IMG/VR virus record: IMGVR_UViG_3300035703_000455
Location: 1 to 20,874 of that record
From: a virus
Length of the DNA stretch: 20,874 nucleotides
Direction: 5' to 3' (one strand)
A model generated the notes under the pieces. It was not told the origin of the DNA and did no database searches. It was given only the letters and a program-made list of their open reading frames with translations. A program made the translations under genes and the position numbers. This document shows, in pieces, positions 7,801 to 15,892 of the stretch (positions are counted from its first letter, which is position 1; each line of letters begins with the position of its first letter).

Positions 7801-9422
7801 GAGATCCCAGTGGGCAGATTTACGTAAAACGCAGTCAAGCCCTTTCTCTTGCCCAGCAAGCACAACGCATTAAATCGGAGGCTGCATTTAGACAGGAACA
7901 AATTAAATTTGAAGAAAAGCAGGCGGCAATGCCGGTGACGATTGCTCCCATTTCGGGGGCTGCGTCTGACGGGAAAGGGACAAAAGCCGCAAAAGAGAAG
8001 AAGGAAAGAGAAAGCCAAGTGCCGTTACTGCAATTGCAACTTGCAACAACTAAACAGCTCTTTGATCTTGAGCGAGATATTCTTGCCGCAAGACTTGGCG
8101 GCAATGATTTAGAAGTGATTCGACTAGAGGGACTTCGCCAGCAATTGCAAATCAACGAGGAAATTGCAAAAATTAATCTTGAAAAAGACATTCCAGGACA
8201 AGAAAAGGCATTGCAAATTGAAAGACTAAGAAAGCAATCGGAAGGGGAAAGACTTCGTACTGCTTTTGAAATAGAACAAAAAATTCAAGAAGTGTATTCG
8301 GGGATTAGTGATGCGGTGACAAAAATTGCCCAAGATTCAGCAAATGAACTTGCTGACAAGCAATCATACGAAAAACTGGTATCGGAAGGGGTGTTGCCAA
8401 GTATCGCGAAGATTACAATAGAAACCAACAGGCAGTTCGCTGTTGAAGCTCAGAAACTTTCCGTCTTAGAAGCGCAAATAAAGGATCAAATTGCGCTTCT
8501 TTCGGCCAAGGAAAAGATAAGCGATGAAGACCAAAAACAGTTGAACATTTTAAAAGAAAGGCTCGGTATCATACAAGGAGGGCAAACTGATTTGCCGGGG
8601 TTGGCCCAGGAAGCAATGCAAGCACGCATCAGTGGCGAACAGCCACTTTCGGGCAGGGTTGTGGCGCTGGAAGAAATTGAATCTATGCGTAGGGAATTAG
8701 AAAAGCTTACATCTTGGGAATACCAAGCAGTACAAGGTGCGCAAGCAGTTGGATCAGCCCTTGCTGAAGCAATGACGACTGGTGTAGCTGGCATGATTTC
8801 TGGCACCGCAACTGCCAAGGAAGTGTTTGCCAGCTTCCTGCAAAGCGTTGGTCAAGCGCTTTCTCAAGCCGCCTCGCAAATGATTGCCACTTACATTGCT
8901 ATTGGCATCGCAAAAATGTTTGCCGGTCTTAGCGGAGGAGGCGGGAATCCAGCAGGCAGCGGAGGAGGTATTTCGGACAGCCTTCCTGGAATACGTCAAT
9001 ACGCAGGAGGCATGGGAGGAGGTGGAGCGCCAGGCTCTATGCCGTTCGCGCCACCTGCATTTGCTAATGGCGGCATTGTTACAGGCCCCACGCTTAGCCT
9101 CATTGGAGAAGGACGTTATAACGAAGCCGTTGTGCCCCTTCCAAATGGTCGCGCCATTCCAGTGCAAATCAACGGCGAGCGTTCTGCTCGTGATTTAATG
9201 GGGCGCAATGCACCAGGCATGGCTAATGCTGCTCCGCTTACGCTTAAGTTTGAAAGTACAAAGATTAATGGCGTAGAGTATGTAAGCCGTGAGCAATTAG
9301 AGCTTGCAATGGCTGAAACACGCCGTGCTTCAATTGCAGGCGGTGCTACTAGGGGAATGAATATGGCTCTTGATAAGATACAACAAAGTCCATCCACTCG
9401 CTCTCGCATTGGCATCCGTTAA
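4875..9422 (+). CDS. Tail tape measure protein
   Basis: This 1515-aa protein sets tail length and is probably delivered through the tube. N-terminal helical segments (about 50-105) lead to a GIASPSREFKKIGQNVGEGF motif near 193-212. A Gly-rich linker (about 447-474) follows. The conserved tape-measure N-domain (about 500-700) includes 'QMASKGQVMSEELKGQLGD' and 'LPGAMALF', the TIGR02675-type signature. Hydrophobic stretches lie at about 802-840, 878-895 and 1325-1345. Long coiled coils occupy about 920-1250. The C-terminus has 'FANGGIVTGPTLSLIGEGRY', typical of tape measures. At about 0.15 nm per residue the tail could be near 225 nm, if not processed. Its TAA overlaps the next ATG (TAATG). Confidence 0.95.
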   Translation: MAAQDAELKLKVSLDLAFFRQQLAGLGQAAAGTPMPVQIKFDRRSVQNELNTLGANIKRRNYTLNVNTNLKAEIENASKLAKALDELSRSRNTAQKSINQQLGLGVLMQGPQSGGLGSKDVIKLYRAAAQAGLLEYNKEIARTKASTIAALEEVGADSVRGLLNGLNSEDEKLRAAATYLGETLIKTVKNVLGIASPSREFKKIGQNVGEGFQQGMLSSMDKAFGAVEGLMRARMKVLDTIARGMFRMAGIDPVALRAEAAQRRALPGVNFPATVPPRNFPIGPSGTGRALPPGATPSALPGTAFGAQKYLPTALGEELKAILRGAAFAFVDSLKQQVRSVRVGLGATQQPLLSPSRIAGLLPAGVGRAPSMYSTGAMGGETRAEMMARREREARIRSDLRGMDVLGGGAGRAPSTYSHAYRSARPTSAIVPYASGGAIVPQPSMAGGGNVPPSGGGGFGGMGGFGGFGRALGNVPNLPGTGTIRELGSEFAFATKQVLLFGQAYKLLGVIQAFPAQVGAAVGQLQSFRNTLNAVTPSAEEARASNELLLGLMEKYNVPLQSARDGFTKLYASMAPAGFSGDEIRDLFTGITKAAATFGMSADKVDRVNYAFAQMASKGQVMSEELKGQLGDVLPGAMALFAEAAGFKGPKAIQDFSAALEDGAYKGKAMVALLKNVTVVMNKEFGPGAEGAALTFQGVMNRMQNSMTLLYESFEPVAVGFLNTVVVPMTNGIKQLTDGLNAFFTGTAAKTAGGFAIAQELERLRPAFDGIGQNVQKLVPVFQQFANVALNVAKVFLEIAGNPFVGYLLRVYAAVLPLTLALQVLNLQALIPMIASFVRSAYALTVFTVQCAKAGQAAAIAKLSFQTAGITLRTFFASTGVGLVLVGIGLLIERFTSMNQALEDTRNKALGAAQAIRSMSQTEARAAEQQAQTAYKTIGSVAGRQGPQQQGGDRLVPVSERELKQLQSLGAIREQRDPSGQIYVKRSQALSLAQQAQRIKSEAAFRQEQIKFEEKQAAMPVTIAPISGAASDGKGTKAAKEKKERESQVPLLQLQLATTKQLFDLERDILAARLGGNDLEVIRLEGLRQQLQINEEIAKINLEKDIPGQEKALQIERLRKQSEGERLRTAFEIEQKIQEVYSGISDAVTKIAQDSANELADKQSYEKLVSEGVLPSIAKITIETNRQFAVEAQKLSVLEAQIKDQIALLSAKEKISDEDQKQLNILKERLGIIQGGQTDLPGLAQEAMQARISGEQPLSGRVVALEEIESMRRELEKLTSWEYQAVQGAQAVGSALAEAMTTGVAGMISGTATAKEVFASFLQSVGQALSQAASQMIATYIAIGIAKMFAGLSGGGGNPAGSGGGISDSLPGIRQYAGGMGGGGAPGSMPFAPPAFANGGIVTGPTLSLIGEGRYNEAVVPLPNGRAIPVQINGERSARDLMGRNAPGMANAAPLTLKFESTKINGVEYVSREQLELAMAETRRASIAGGATRGMNMALDKIQQSPSTRSRIGIR

Positions 9423-9805
9423 TGGCTGATTTTCCTTCTATTCGCCCTGCATCGAGAACCTACTCAGCGGGGCAATTCCCTCTTAAAACTTATCGGGCTT
9501 TATCAGGCGCTACGGTCAAGCGCGTATTTGGCAATAAAGCTTATGGTCATTCCATTGAGCTTCAATTTACAAACATCACTGATGCATTGGCCAAGCAAAT
9601 CATTGACCATTACTATGGACAGAATGGCAGCGTAGACAGATTTGCTCTGCCTGCTGAAATGTTTTCTGGAATGAACAGCGCCTTTGGCGATGAGCTAAGA
9701 GCGCCAGACGGTATTTCCTGGGAATATGCAGAGCCTCCTGCAATTGAGGCCGTGTTCAATGGGATAAGCAATGTTACAGTGCGATTGATTGGTGAGTTGT
9801 CATGA
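9422..9805 (+). CDS. Minor tail protein at tape-measure/tip junction (gpM-like position)
   Basis: This 127-aa protein is the first of four coupled tail-tip genes. It has an 'RTYSAGQFPLKTYRALSG' N-terminus, a 'HSIELQFTNITDALAKQII' strand-helix, a Gly/Asn turn (YYGQNGSVDRF) and a final strand 'SNVTVRLIGELS'. This layout matches small minor tail proteins directly after the tape measure in cyanophage-like genomes as I remember them. Its place equals lambda gpM. Its start overlaps the tape measure stop and its end overlaps the next ATG (ATGA). Confidence 0.65.
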   Translation: MADFPSIRPASRTYSAGQFPLKTYRALSGATVKRVFGNKAYGHSIELQFTNITDALAKQIIDHYYGQNGSVDRFALPAEMFSGMNSAFGDELRAPDGISWEYAEPPAIEAVFNGISNVTVRLIGELS

Positions 9806-10341
9806 GCGAGAAGATTATTGTTGCCAATTTTTTAGAACTTACCACGGCTAGTGGCATCACAGCTAGTGGCACTCCGATTAGTGGCACCACTCATCGTTAT
9901 CAGAATTTTTTCTATGGCACAAATGATTCTCAGGTGGCAGTGCCTGGTACAAGCGTGCCGTTGTATGAATTTGCGCCATTCAGAGCAGAAGGCTCTCTTG
10001 CTTCGTTGAACGGAGAAAATGCCTTATTGCGTGTGCTGTTCCCACACAGTGAATTTAGCGTGGCACTGGTTGAAGAAGGCGATGGCAATAGGCTTAGTCG
10101 ATTATCTTTTAAAACTGCATGGCTAGGCAACGCGGGAAGTCTTTCAAGCTATGAAAACTATTCCACCGTTGCATCGTATGACGAATACTATATCGGCGTA
10201 GGCGCATCGTTTGATGACACTACTGTTGAACTACGCTTCAGAAGCGCCATGGATAGCGTTGGGGCAAATTTCCCACGACGTACGTTTAACACTACAAATG
10301 TAGGCATTTTGCCAGTGACAGCAGAAGTGAGCTTCCGCTAG
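9802..10341 (+). CDS. Minor tail protein (gpL-like position)
   Basis: This 179-aa protein is probably a tail-tip hub component. It has a 'VPLYEFAPFRAEGSLASLNG' segment (about 50-69), a run of beta strands, 'NRLSRLSFKTAWLGNAG' (about 96-112), and a C-terminal 'NVGILPVTAEVSFR'. It contains no cysteine, so it cannot carry the iron-sulphur cluster known in lambda gpL; the likeness is one of position. It overlaps its upstream neighbour by 4 nt and ends 2 nt before the next gene. Confidence 0.6.
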   Translation: MSEKIIVANFLELTTASGITASGTPISGTTHRYQNFFYGTNDSQVAVPGTSVPLYEFAPFRAEGSLASLNGENALLRVLFPHSEFSVALVEEGDGNRLSRLSFKTAWLGNAGSLSSYENYSTVASYDEYYIGVGASFDDTTVELRFRSAMDSVGANFPRRTFNTTNVGILPVTAEVSFR

Positions 10342-10343
10342 TC

Positions 10344-10730
10344 ATGAATGATCTCATTGGCTTGCAATATAAATGGGGGGCTTCTCCCGACGATGGCTTG
10401 GGTTTTACAGACTGCTTCCAATTGTTTTGTGCAATTAGACGAAGGCTTGGCCTTTATGATTATGCTGCTGATTTTGCTTGGGCCTATGAGAACTATCAAG
10501 AAAATGCTCTTCCTCCATTGAGAATGGCTCGTTGGCTTTTGCAAAATGCTGACAGAACACTTAGTCCATCGTCTGGTTGCGTGGCAATGCTTGGACAGCG
10601 CAGCGCATTGGGGACAATAGCAAACAAAAGCATTATTTGCATTGCTCCAAGAGGACGTAGTGTTAGCATTGCTTTATCGTCAAAGACGACAAGAGAATTC
10701 AACTGGTTTAAGCCAAAGGCCGATGCGTAA
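10344..10730 (+). CDS. Degenerate NlpC/P60-like tail assembly protein (gpK-like position)
   Basis: This 128-aa protein has the start of an NlpC/P60 cysteine peptidase fold: 'LIGLQYKWGASPDDGLGF' then T-D-C (Cys24) at the head of a helix, as in peptidoglycan hydrolases of tail tips. The usual G-D-V strand after the helices is seen as 'SGCVAMLGQR' (about 77-86), but the H-V-G motif with the catalytic histidine is absent, and the whole protein has no histidine. It is therefore probably inactive, or it works as a structural tip factor. Order after gpL-like and before gpJ-like matches lambda gpK. It overlaps the next gene by 8 nt (ATGCGTAA). Confidence 0.6.
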   Translation: MNDLIGLQYKWGASPDDGLGFTDCFQLFCAIRRRLGLYDYAADFAWAYENYQENALPPLRMARWLLQNADRTLSPSSGCVAMLGQRSALGTIANKSIICIAPRGRSVSIALSSKTTREFNWFKPKADA

Positions 10731-13700
10731 ATTACTGCCCTACGAGCACCAATTAATTGAAGCACTTGGCATTACGGAACAAGAATACTGGCAGTTTTAT
10801 CTTGCACAATTAAATTACAGAGACGAAAAAGTAGGCACTATTTTTGATGTACGAAATACAGGCGCAGAAGTTGCAATTGTCTTGAGTATTGTTGGCGTAC
10901 TTGCGCAGGTAGGTGCTGCTTTATTGGCGCCCAAGCCAGAGCTTCCTGAGCAACAAAAAGTTGGCAAGCAAAGTCGCAATGCCATCTTTGGCCCACGTTA
11001 TGGCTTCAATTCTTTTCAGGAAGTGGCACGCTATGGCGATCCTGTGAATTTGGTTTATACCAATAAAGAGGACGATAACAAAAGCGCTGGGGGGCTAAGA
11101 GTTAATACGTCCTTGGTCTGGTCGGCTGTACAAAGCTTTGGCAACAAGCAATTCATTCAAATGCTTGGCGTTGTCGGAGCTGGAGACATTGAAGCTTATG
11201 AATATGGCTTCACTGCATTTGGCCAGGCCCCATTGGAGGATTTTCCTGCTCAAAAATACTGGCTCTATGGCAACAATGCCAGCGGTCCGCTGAAGTTTGG
11301 TGACTTTCAGCTTCCGCCTGGCAACGCAGAGCAAGACCCAAGCAAGGATGGGCAAGGCGCACAAGATTACACTTATCGAGCAAACAAAGGCGGAGCCATC
11401 ATCGTCGATGGTTATAGCCAAGCATTTTCTCCTTCTAGCAATAACACTTTAGGCCTTTACGACGTGGTGCCTATTAACGTGCTCGTATTAGAGCGCGATG
11501 AAAACGGCCAGTTGACTAAAGATAATGGAGACATTCTTGGTCGATCAAAAGATGACCTTGGTACTCGCATTTCTTCCGAAGATAGAGGCATATATTGGCC
11601 GCAATCATGGCAAGGCAGCGACAATCGCCCAATGTTTCCAGAAGGCGCTTCTTTTACATTGCGCTTTGTTGAAACTGATGACAGGATTGATGATGAAGTG
11701 GAACGTGCTGCGCAGGACTATCGCATTGCCTTGATCAGCACAATGACAGCATCTAGCGTTTACAAGCTTGGTGCCGCAAAATTTAAGCTTACTAATGCCA
11801 TTGAAACGAGGCAGGGAAGAGAAGGAGAATTCACTTTTCAATGTGTAGAAAGTGGCATTCTTTGCGAAGAAGACTATGGAACAACGAGCTATTTAGAGAA
11901 CGAAGTAGAAACAGAAGAGCTTTTGCAGCAAAAGCGAGAAGAGCTTCAAGCTTTAGACGATGAAAGAAAAGGATATGGCAATATTTACATTGGTGAAGGA
12001 GCTGATGTATTTCTTGCATTGCAAGCTGAATTTGATCAAGTGGAGGATGAAATTGAAACACTCACTTCAATTATTAAGGGTACCATTGATGACGATTCCC
12101 TTTATGACGCAGCCAAAAATAGCGGACAGTTCACTGATCTAATTAAACAGATTGATGGTATCGAGGATACGATTAAAGCCAAGAGAGATTTGATTGAAGA
12201 AAAGAATGATGAGATTGCAGATCTCTTAGACGACAAACCGCAGGGCTATAAAGGGCAGATTTCTAGCAAGAAGCAAAGGAAGAGAGCTTTGCAGAATGAA
12301 GTGAGAAATGCCAAAAACGAATTGAAGGATCTATATGCCAAGCTTTCGAGAAGGGCTACGTTGCGTGGCTTGTATGACGGCAATCCGCGTTCTGATGCGG
12401 CAGATGAGCGCAAGCGCCTGAAGCGCAGGAAGAACAGGCTCAAGACGCGCCTCGGAGAGCTTGCGTCAAATCTTATTATTGACACCAATGCCATGGCTGC
12501 GAGAGATGCGGCATGGCAAACGCGGTACGATGAAGTGCAGGAAGTCATTAATGAATGCCAGTTTATCTTGCGCGATCCAGAACGATTTAATGACTATTTC
12601 AATGTTAAATGCCTAGCAAAGATTGATGAACTTACTTACACCACTGTTACAAAGTGTGACATCGTTGATTTTGCATTGAAAGCAAGAGTTTATAAGCGCA
12701 TTTCTGGGCGCCAAAGCAAATATGGAGACAACAAAGAGCAAAAGCATAGAGACGCAGATAATGGTCTCCGCATACGCACAGCAATGTTTTGGTTGCTTTA
12801 CAAGAAAGAGTCTGATGATATTTATCAGCGCGTGCCAACTGTTTTTGCCATTCGTAGAGGCGTGGAAGTGGACAACTTTGTCAGTATGCGTTTTGTATCA
12901 AATGAGGAGCGAACGAAATGGTCATTCAAGATGGAACCAATTATCGACTTGTCGGCAGAAATTCGCACTTACTTTGGCGAGCGAGAAGTGGACGTAGCCT
13001 ATCTTGACACTCGCGCATACAAGAATAGCGAGAAGAATAAGAATATTCCCATTGGCAATGGCCGAGCGGGATATGTTGCCATTCACGGTCGAGTGTTGAA
13101 AACCGAAAGGCTCCTTCCTCCGCTCAATAATAATCCAGGGTTTGTAGATGAATGGGGCGTGTTTTCAATGCGTTCTGACACGCAAATTGCCTTCTCTTTC
13201 GATGGTGGCCCTGAAATTGCATTGGCGGCTGTTACGGAGCAGCAAATAGAAACTTTCCCACGCGATCTTTACCAAGGACTTTCTCTCATTGGCTTCAATG
13301 CTTACAGCGGAAAAGGCATTCAAGATTTGCGCACGCTGAGCGCTTATGTGACCAAAGGCAAGAAAGTTAGGCGGTTTGCTCCGAATCAAGATGGCGACTA
13401 TGTAGTAGACGTAAATAGTGTGCCAGTCAGTTCAACGAGTTACGCTCCTGAAATCTTCTTGGACAGCGTGCTCGATAAGGAGAATGGCATTGGAGCATAC
13501 GCTGATATTAATGGCATCGACCTAGAAAGCCTTGGCAAGGCCGTGAAGTTTTGCAAGGCAAATGGTTATTTCATGGATGGCATCATTGCCGATCCTCAGT
13601 CATGGCGCGAATTTTGGACAACAGTGGCACCGTTTTCATTGCTGGAATTTACCAAGATTGGCGGCAAAGAATCATTGGCACCTGCGGTGCCCTATGACGA

Positions 13701-14457
13701 GAATGGCTTAGTTGATAGCCGCATTAATATTTCTGCTTTGTTCAATCAAGGGAACATTCTCGAAGGGAGCTACAAGGAAGAATTTATTGACTATGGCGAC
13801 AACACTGAAGATCTTCTTGCCACCATCGTCTATCGAGATTCAACAGACGGGGATCCATTTCCTGGCAATACAAGCTTCACCATTCGCTTGGCGAATGCAG
13901 ATGAAGCCTCTTGCATCAGGCAAACGTTTGATTTATCTGCGTATGTCTCCAGCAGGAATCAGGCAATTAATTATGGCATGTTGTTATGTTCACAGCGGCG
14001 ATGGTCTAAGCGTGCCGTGGAATTTAAAACATTCCCAACTGAAAGCCCAGTGGCGCCTGGATCCTATATTTATGTGCAAACAGACCAAAACCAATGGGAC
14101 AACCTCACTGCAGGCAAAATTGGAGCTGGCGGAAGCCTTGACATTCCATTGACAGAAGGCATTGTCAATGCCACGTACGATGCTTTGCTTTACAAGGGCG
14201 GCCAAGGCGTCGTCAAAAAACCTGGCATCACCATTGTGAACAACACTGCTCCAGAACTTGCCGCTTTTGAAGGATGGCTAGTAGTGTTTGGCAATCAAAT
14301 TACAAACAAGCGCGTGTTTCGCGTGACGGAAATCACAATGGAGGAAGAAGGGGAAGTGACCATCAGGGCCATTGAACATCCTTGCGACGAAAGAGACGGC
14401 ACCACTTATTCTCACATCGTACAGTTTGACACCACTTTGTATCAAATTGATGATTAA
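10723..14457 (+). CDS. Tail tip / central hub host-specificity protein (gpJ-like)
   Basis: This 1244-aa protein probably closes the tube and carries the fibres. I start at ATG 10723, which overlaps the stop of the previous gene (ATGCGTAA); a TTG at 10642 would add 27 residues inside the upstream gene and is unlikely. A hydrophobic segment (residues 50-72, ending LLAPKP) is like the gpI/gpJ hydrophobic hairpins. A beta-rich part (about 80-390) follows. A charged coiled coil of about 210 residues (395-605, starting at EETEELLQQKREELQALDDE) interrupts the protein. Then come more beta domains with 'PERFNDYFNVKC'. The C-terminal half carries 'QRRWSKRAVEF' and 'PVAPGSYIYV', as in hub proteins. Confidence 0.8.
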   Translation: MRKLLPYEHQLIEALGITEQEYWQFYLAQLNYRDEKVGTIFDVRNTGAEVAIVLSIVGVLAQVGAALLAPKPELPEQQKVGKQSRNAIFGPRYGFNSFQEVARYGDPVNLVYTNKEDDNKSAGGLRVNTSLVWSAVQSFGNKQFIQMLGVVGAGDIEAYEYGFTAFGQAPLEDFPAQKYWLYGNNASGPLKFGDFQLPPGNAEQDPSKDGQGAQDYTYRANKGGAIIVDGYSQAFSPSSNNTLGLYDVVPINVLVLERDENGQLTKDNGDILGRSKDDLGTRISSEDRGIYWPQSWQGSDNRPMFPEGASFTLRFVETDDRIDDEVERAAQDYRIALISTMTASSVYKLGAAKFKLTNAIETRQGREGEFTFQCVESGILCEEDYGTTSYLENEVETEELLQQKREELQALDDERKGYGNIYIGEGADVFLALQAEFDQVEDEIETLTSIIKGTIDDDSLYDAAKNSGQFTDLIKQIDGIEDTIKAKRDLIEEKNDEIADLLDDKPQGYKGQISSKKQRKRALQNEVRNAKNELKDLYAKLSRRATLRGLYDGNPRSDAADERKRLKRRKNRLKTRLGELASNLIIDTNAMAARDAAWQTRYDEVQEVINECQFILRDPERFNDYFNVKCLAKIDELTYTTVTKCDIVDFALKARVYKRISGRQSKYGDNKEQKHRDADNGLRIRTAMFWLLYKKESDDIYQRVPTVFAIRRGVEVDNFVSMRFVSNEERTKWSFKMEPIIDLSAEIRTYFGEREVDVAYLDTRAYKNSEKNKNIPIGNGRAGYVAIHGRVLKTERLLPPLNNNPGFVDEWGVFSMRSDTQIAFSFDGGPEIALAAVTEQQIETFPRDLYQGLSLIGFNAYSGKGIQDLRTLSAYVTKGKKVRRFAPNQDGDYVVDVNSVPVSSTSYAPEIFLDSVLDKENGIGAYADINGIDLESLGKAVKFCKANGYFMDGIIADPQSWREFWTTVAPFSLLEFTKIGGKESLAPAVPYDENGLVDSRINISALFNQGNILEGSYKEEFIDYGDNTEDLLATIVYRDSTDGDPFPGNTSFTIRLANADEASCIRQTFDLSAYVSSRNQAINYGMLLCSQRRWSKRAVEFKTFPTESPVAPGSYIYVQTDQNQWDNLTAGKIGAGGSLDIPLTEGIVNATYDALLYKGGQGVVKKPGITIVNNTAPELAAFEGWLVVFGNQITNKRVFRVTEITMEEEGEVTIRAIEHPCDERDGTTYSHIVQFDTTLYQIDD

Positions 14458-14466
14458 GGAAGCTGC

Positions 14467-14472
14467 TAAGAT
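14467..14472 (+). promoter_or_regulatory. Putative -10 element before the 14493 gene
   Basis: TAAGAT, 20 nt before ATG 14493, is the least exact member of a -10-like set in the gaps of this region. It overlaps the micro-ORF start at 14471. No -35 is seen. Confidence 0.2.
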
Positions 14473-14488
14473 GAAACAAAGACAATAA
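14471..14488 (+). other. Candidate leader micro-ORF (MKQRQ) with SD
   Basis: AAGGA (14456-14460), overlapping the hub gene's stop codon, is 10 nt before ATG 14471. The five-codon frame ends with TAA 14486-14488, 4 nt before the next gene's ATG at 14493, which lacks a good SD. The arrangement would suit re-initiation, but may be chance. Confidence 0.25.
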
Positions 14489-14492
14489 AGCC

Positions 14493-14912
14493 ATGCCATT
14501 TTATACTGGACGCACTGGCAAGTTGCGACTTAGCGACAATGAAGTGGCGAAAGTTAGAGACTGGGCCTTGGATGTATCCATGGATCCCATTGAAACTACT
14601 GCTCTTGGTGACACCGCACAGTCTTATACGGCTGGCATGTCTAGCGCTACGGGGAATGCCACGGTTTCGTACTATACAGGCGCTGCAACAGGCGTAGTGC
14701 AGCTCCTGCAGAAGATTGTTACGACTGGCGCTATCACTGACGATAATCAAGTGGAGGTGACGTTTGAAGTGGGCGCCGATCAATACTTTAAGGCAAATGC
14801 TTTCATTACCAACGCAAGCATTTCATCGTCTACAAACGAGCTAACTAGCGTATCGTTTCAGTTTACAGTGAACGGAGCATTAACTACAGTAGAAACTACT
14901 GGCACGGTTTAG
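14493..14912 (+). CDS. Tail-tube-like virion protein
   Basis: This 139-aa, beta-rich protein has a 'MPFYTGRTGKLRL' start, then V-R-D-W-A-L-D-V (about 21-28), 'IETTALGDTAQSYTAG' (33-48) and a strand-rich C-terminus. This pattern, with an 'ETT.LGD' motif between two strands, is typical of a tail-tube-like family found in cyanophage-type genomes. Its neighbour at 14915 carries the same domain. Being after the hub gene, it may form part of the distal tail or the fibre base, or even be the true tube. The SD is weak. Confidence 0.6.
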   Translation: MPFYTGRTGKLRLSDNEVAKVRDWALDVSMDPIETTALGDTAQSYTAGMSSATGNATVSYYTGAATGVVQLLQKIVTTGAITDDNQVEVTFEVGADQYFKANAFITNASISSSTNELTSVSFQFTVNGALTTVETTGTV

Positions 14913-14914
14913 TT

Positions 14915-15817
14915 ATGACATTCTTTGTTGGGCATACTGGCATGGTGCGCCTACGGCGCAGAAGCTTAGAAGATATTGACCTGCCAATTAATGTGGACGC
15001 GAGCGAAATTAATACTACGCTCAATAGGCTTTATTTTGAAGGGAGTGAAGACAATATTCTGACGGGAGATCAGCTCTTTATTTCTACGGAAGACAGCAGA
15101 GGGCTTGCGTTTTTTTCCGCAGAAGCATGGCCCACGTCTTTGCAGGTGCAGAAATATTTACGCGCCTATGTCAATGTAAACGCCCTTGGTGGACTTCGAT
15201 TTTACGATACATTTGTCGATGCAGTTAATAACAATAGAGAGAATGAACTAGTGCTGTCGGCAGATTTTAGTGCGCCCATTGCTGCCACCATTGTCGTCAA
15301 AGATAGTCGTTACAACACCCTTGGTTCTGTCATTTCTTATGACATCAATACTGATCGAGCGGCAGTAGAGACAACTAGCCTTTCTGATAAATTCAGGCAG
15401 CAATACTCGGCTGGCTTAATCAGTGGCAGCGGAAGCATTGAATGCCTGTTCAGCTATCAAACAGTTGCAGATGAAGAGGCGCCTTTGTTTTTGTTGCAGA
15501 CAATTCAACGCCTGGATGTTGGCAGCGAGCTGAGCATGCTTTTGTCATTGTCTCCGCCAGAAGGAGAACGTAGTAATTATTCTGCATCGTCAAACGAAGT
15601 GTTCTATGAAGTGCAGGCGGTAATCACGCGTGCTGGCGTAACAGTTCGCTCTGACGCACTCATTTCATGCTCTATTGACTTTCTGACTACTGGCGAATTC
15701 AGAGTGAAAGTGGGCGTACCAAACGAATACATCCTGAAGGAAGACTTCGATCTCATTGAAATGGAAGAAAACCAAGAAACTGGCCTTGGTTTCTTACTGC
15801 AAGAAATCACTGATTAA
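14915..15817 (+). CDS. Two-domain virion protein with C-terminal tube-like domain
   Basis: This 300-aa protein begins 'MTFFVGHTGMVRLRR', similar to the start of its neighbour. The N-terminal half (1-120) has its own fold ('LRAYVNVNALGGLRFYDTF'). The C-terminal half (about 125-275) repeats the tube-like pattern: V-I-S-Y-D-I-N, 'VETTSLSDKF', then Y-S-A-G-L-I-S-G-S-G and 'GVTVRSDALISCSIDFLTTG'. It looks like a paralogue of the 14493 gene with an added N-terminal domain, and is probably a structural protein between tail tip and fibre. It starts 2 nt after the previous stop, so the two are likely co-translated. Confidence 0.6.
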   Translation: MTFFVGHTGMVRLRRRSLEDIDLPINVDASEINTTLNRLYFEGSEDNILTGDQLFISTEDSRGLAFFSAEAWPTSLQVQKYLRAYVNVNALGGLRFYDTFVDAVNNNRENELVLSADFSAPIAATIVVKDSRYNTLGSVISYDINTDRAAVETTSLSDKFRQQYSAGLISGSGSIECLFSYQTVADEEAPLFLLQTIQRLDVGSELSMLLSLSPPEGERSNYSASSNEVFYEVQAVITRAGVTVRSDALISCSIDFLTTGEFRVKVGVPNEYILKEDFDLIEMEENQETGLGFLLQEITD

Positions 15818-15848
15818 TTGCAGCTTGATTAATGAGGCTTAGTGAATG

Positions 15849-15866
15849 GCTACAATTGGTTGTAGC
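15849..15866 (+). promoter_or_regulatory. Hairpin with -10-like TACAAT before the main fibre gene
   Basis: GCTACAA (15849-15855) and TTGTAGC (15860-15866) form a perfect 7-bp stem with a TTGG loop. TACAAT (15851-15856) lies inside it. The 9-mer GGCTACAAT at 15848 is found again at 20064 before the second fibre gene. It may be a promoter, an operator-like palindrome or an RNA hairpin in the leader; the sequence does not decide. Confidence 0.35.
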
Positions 15867-15892
15867 ATTGTATCATTAGGCCGAATTGAGAC

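Noticed and set aside
10642-10722. Upstream TTG extension of the hub protein
   Set aside because: Would overlap the previous gene by 89 nt; ATG 10723 gives the usual short coupling overlap and a normal N-terminus.
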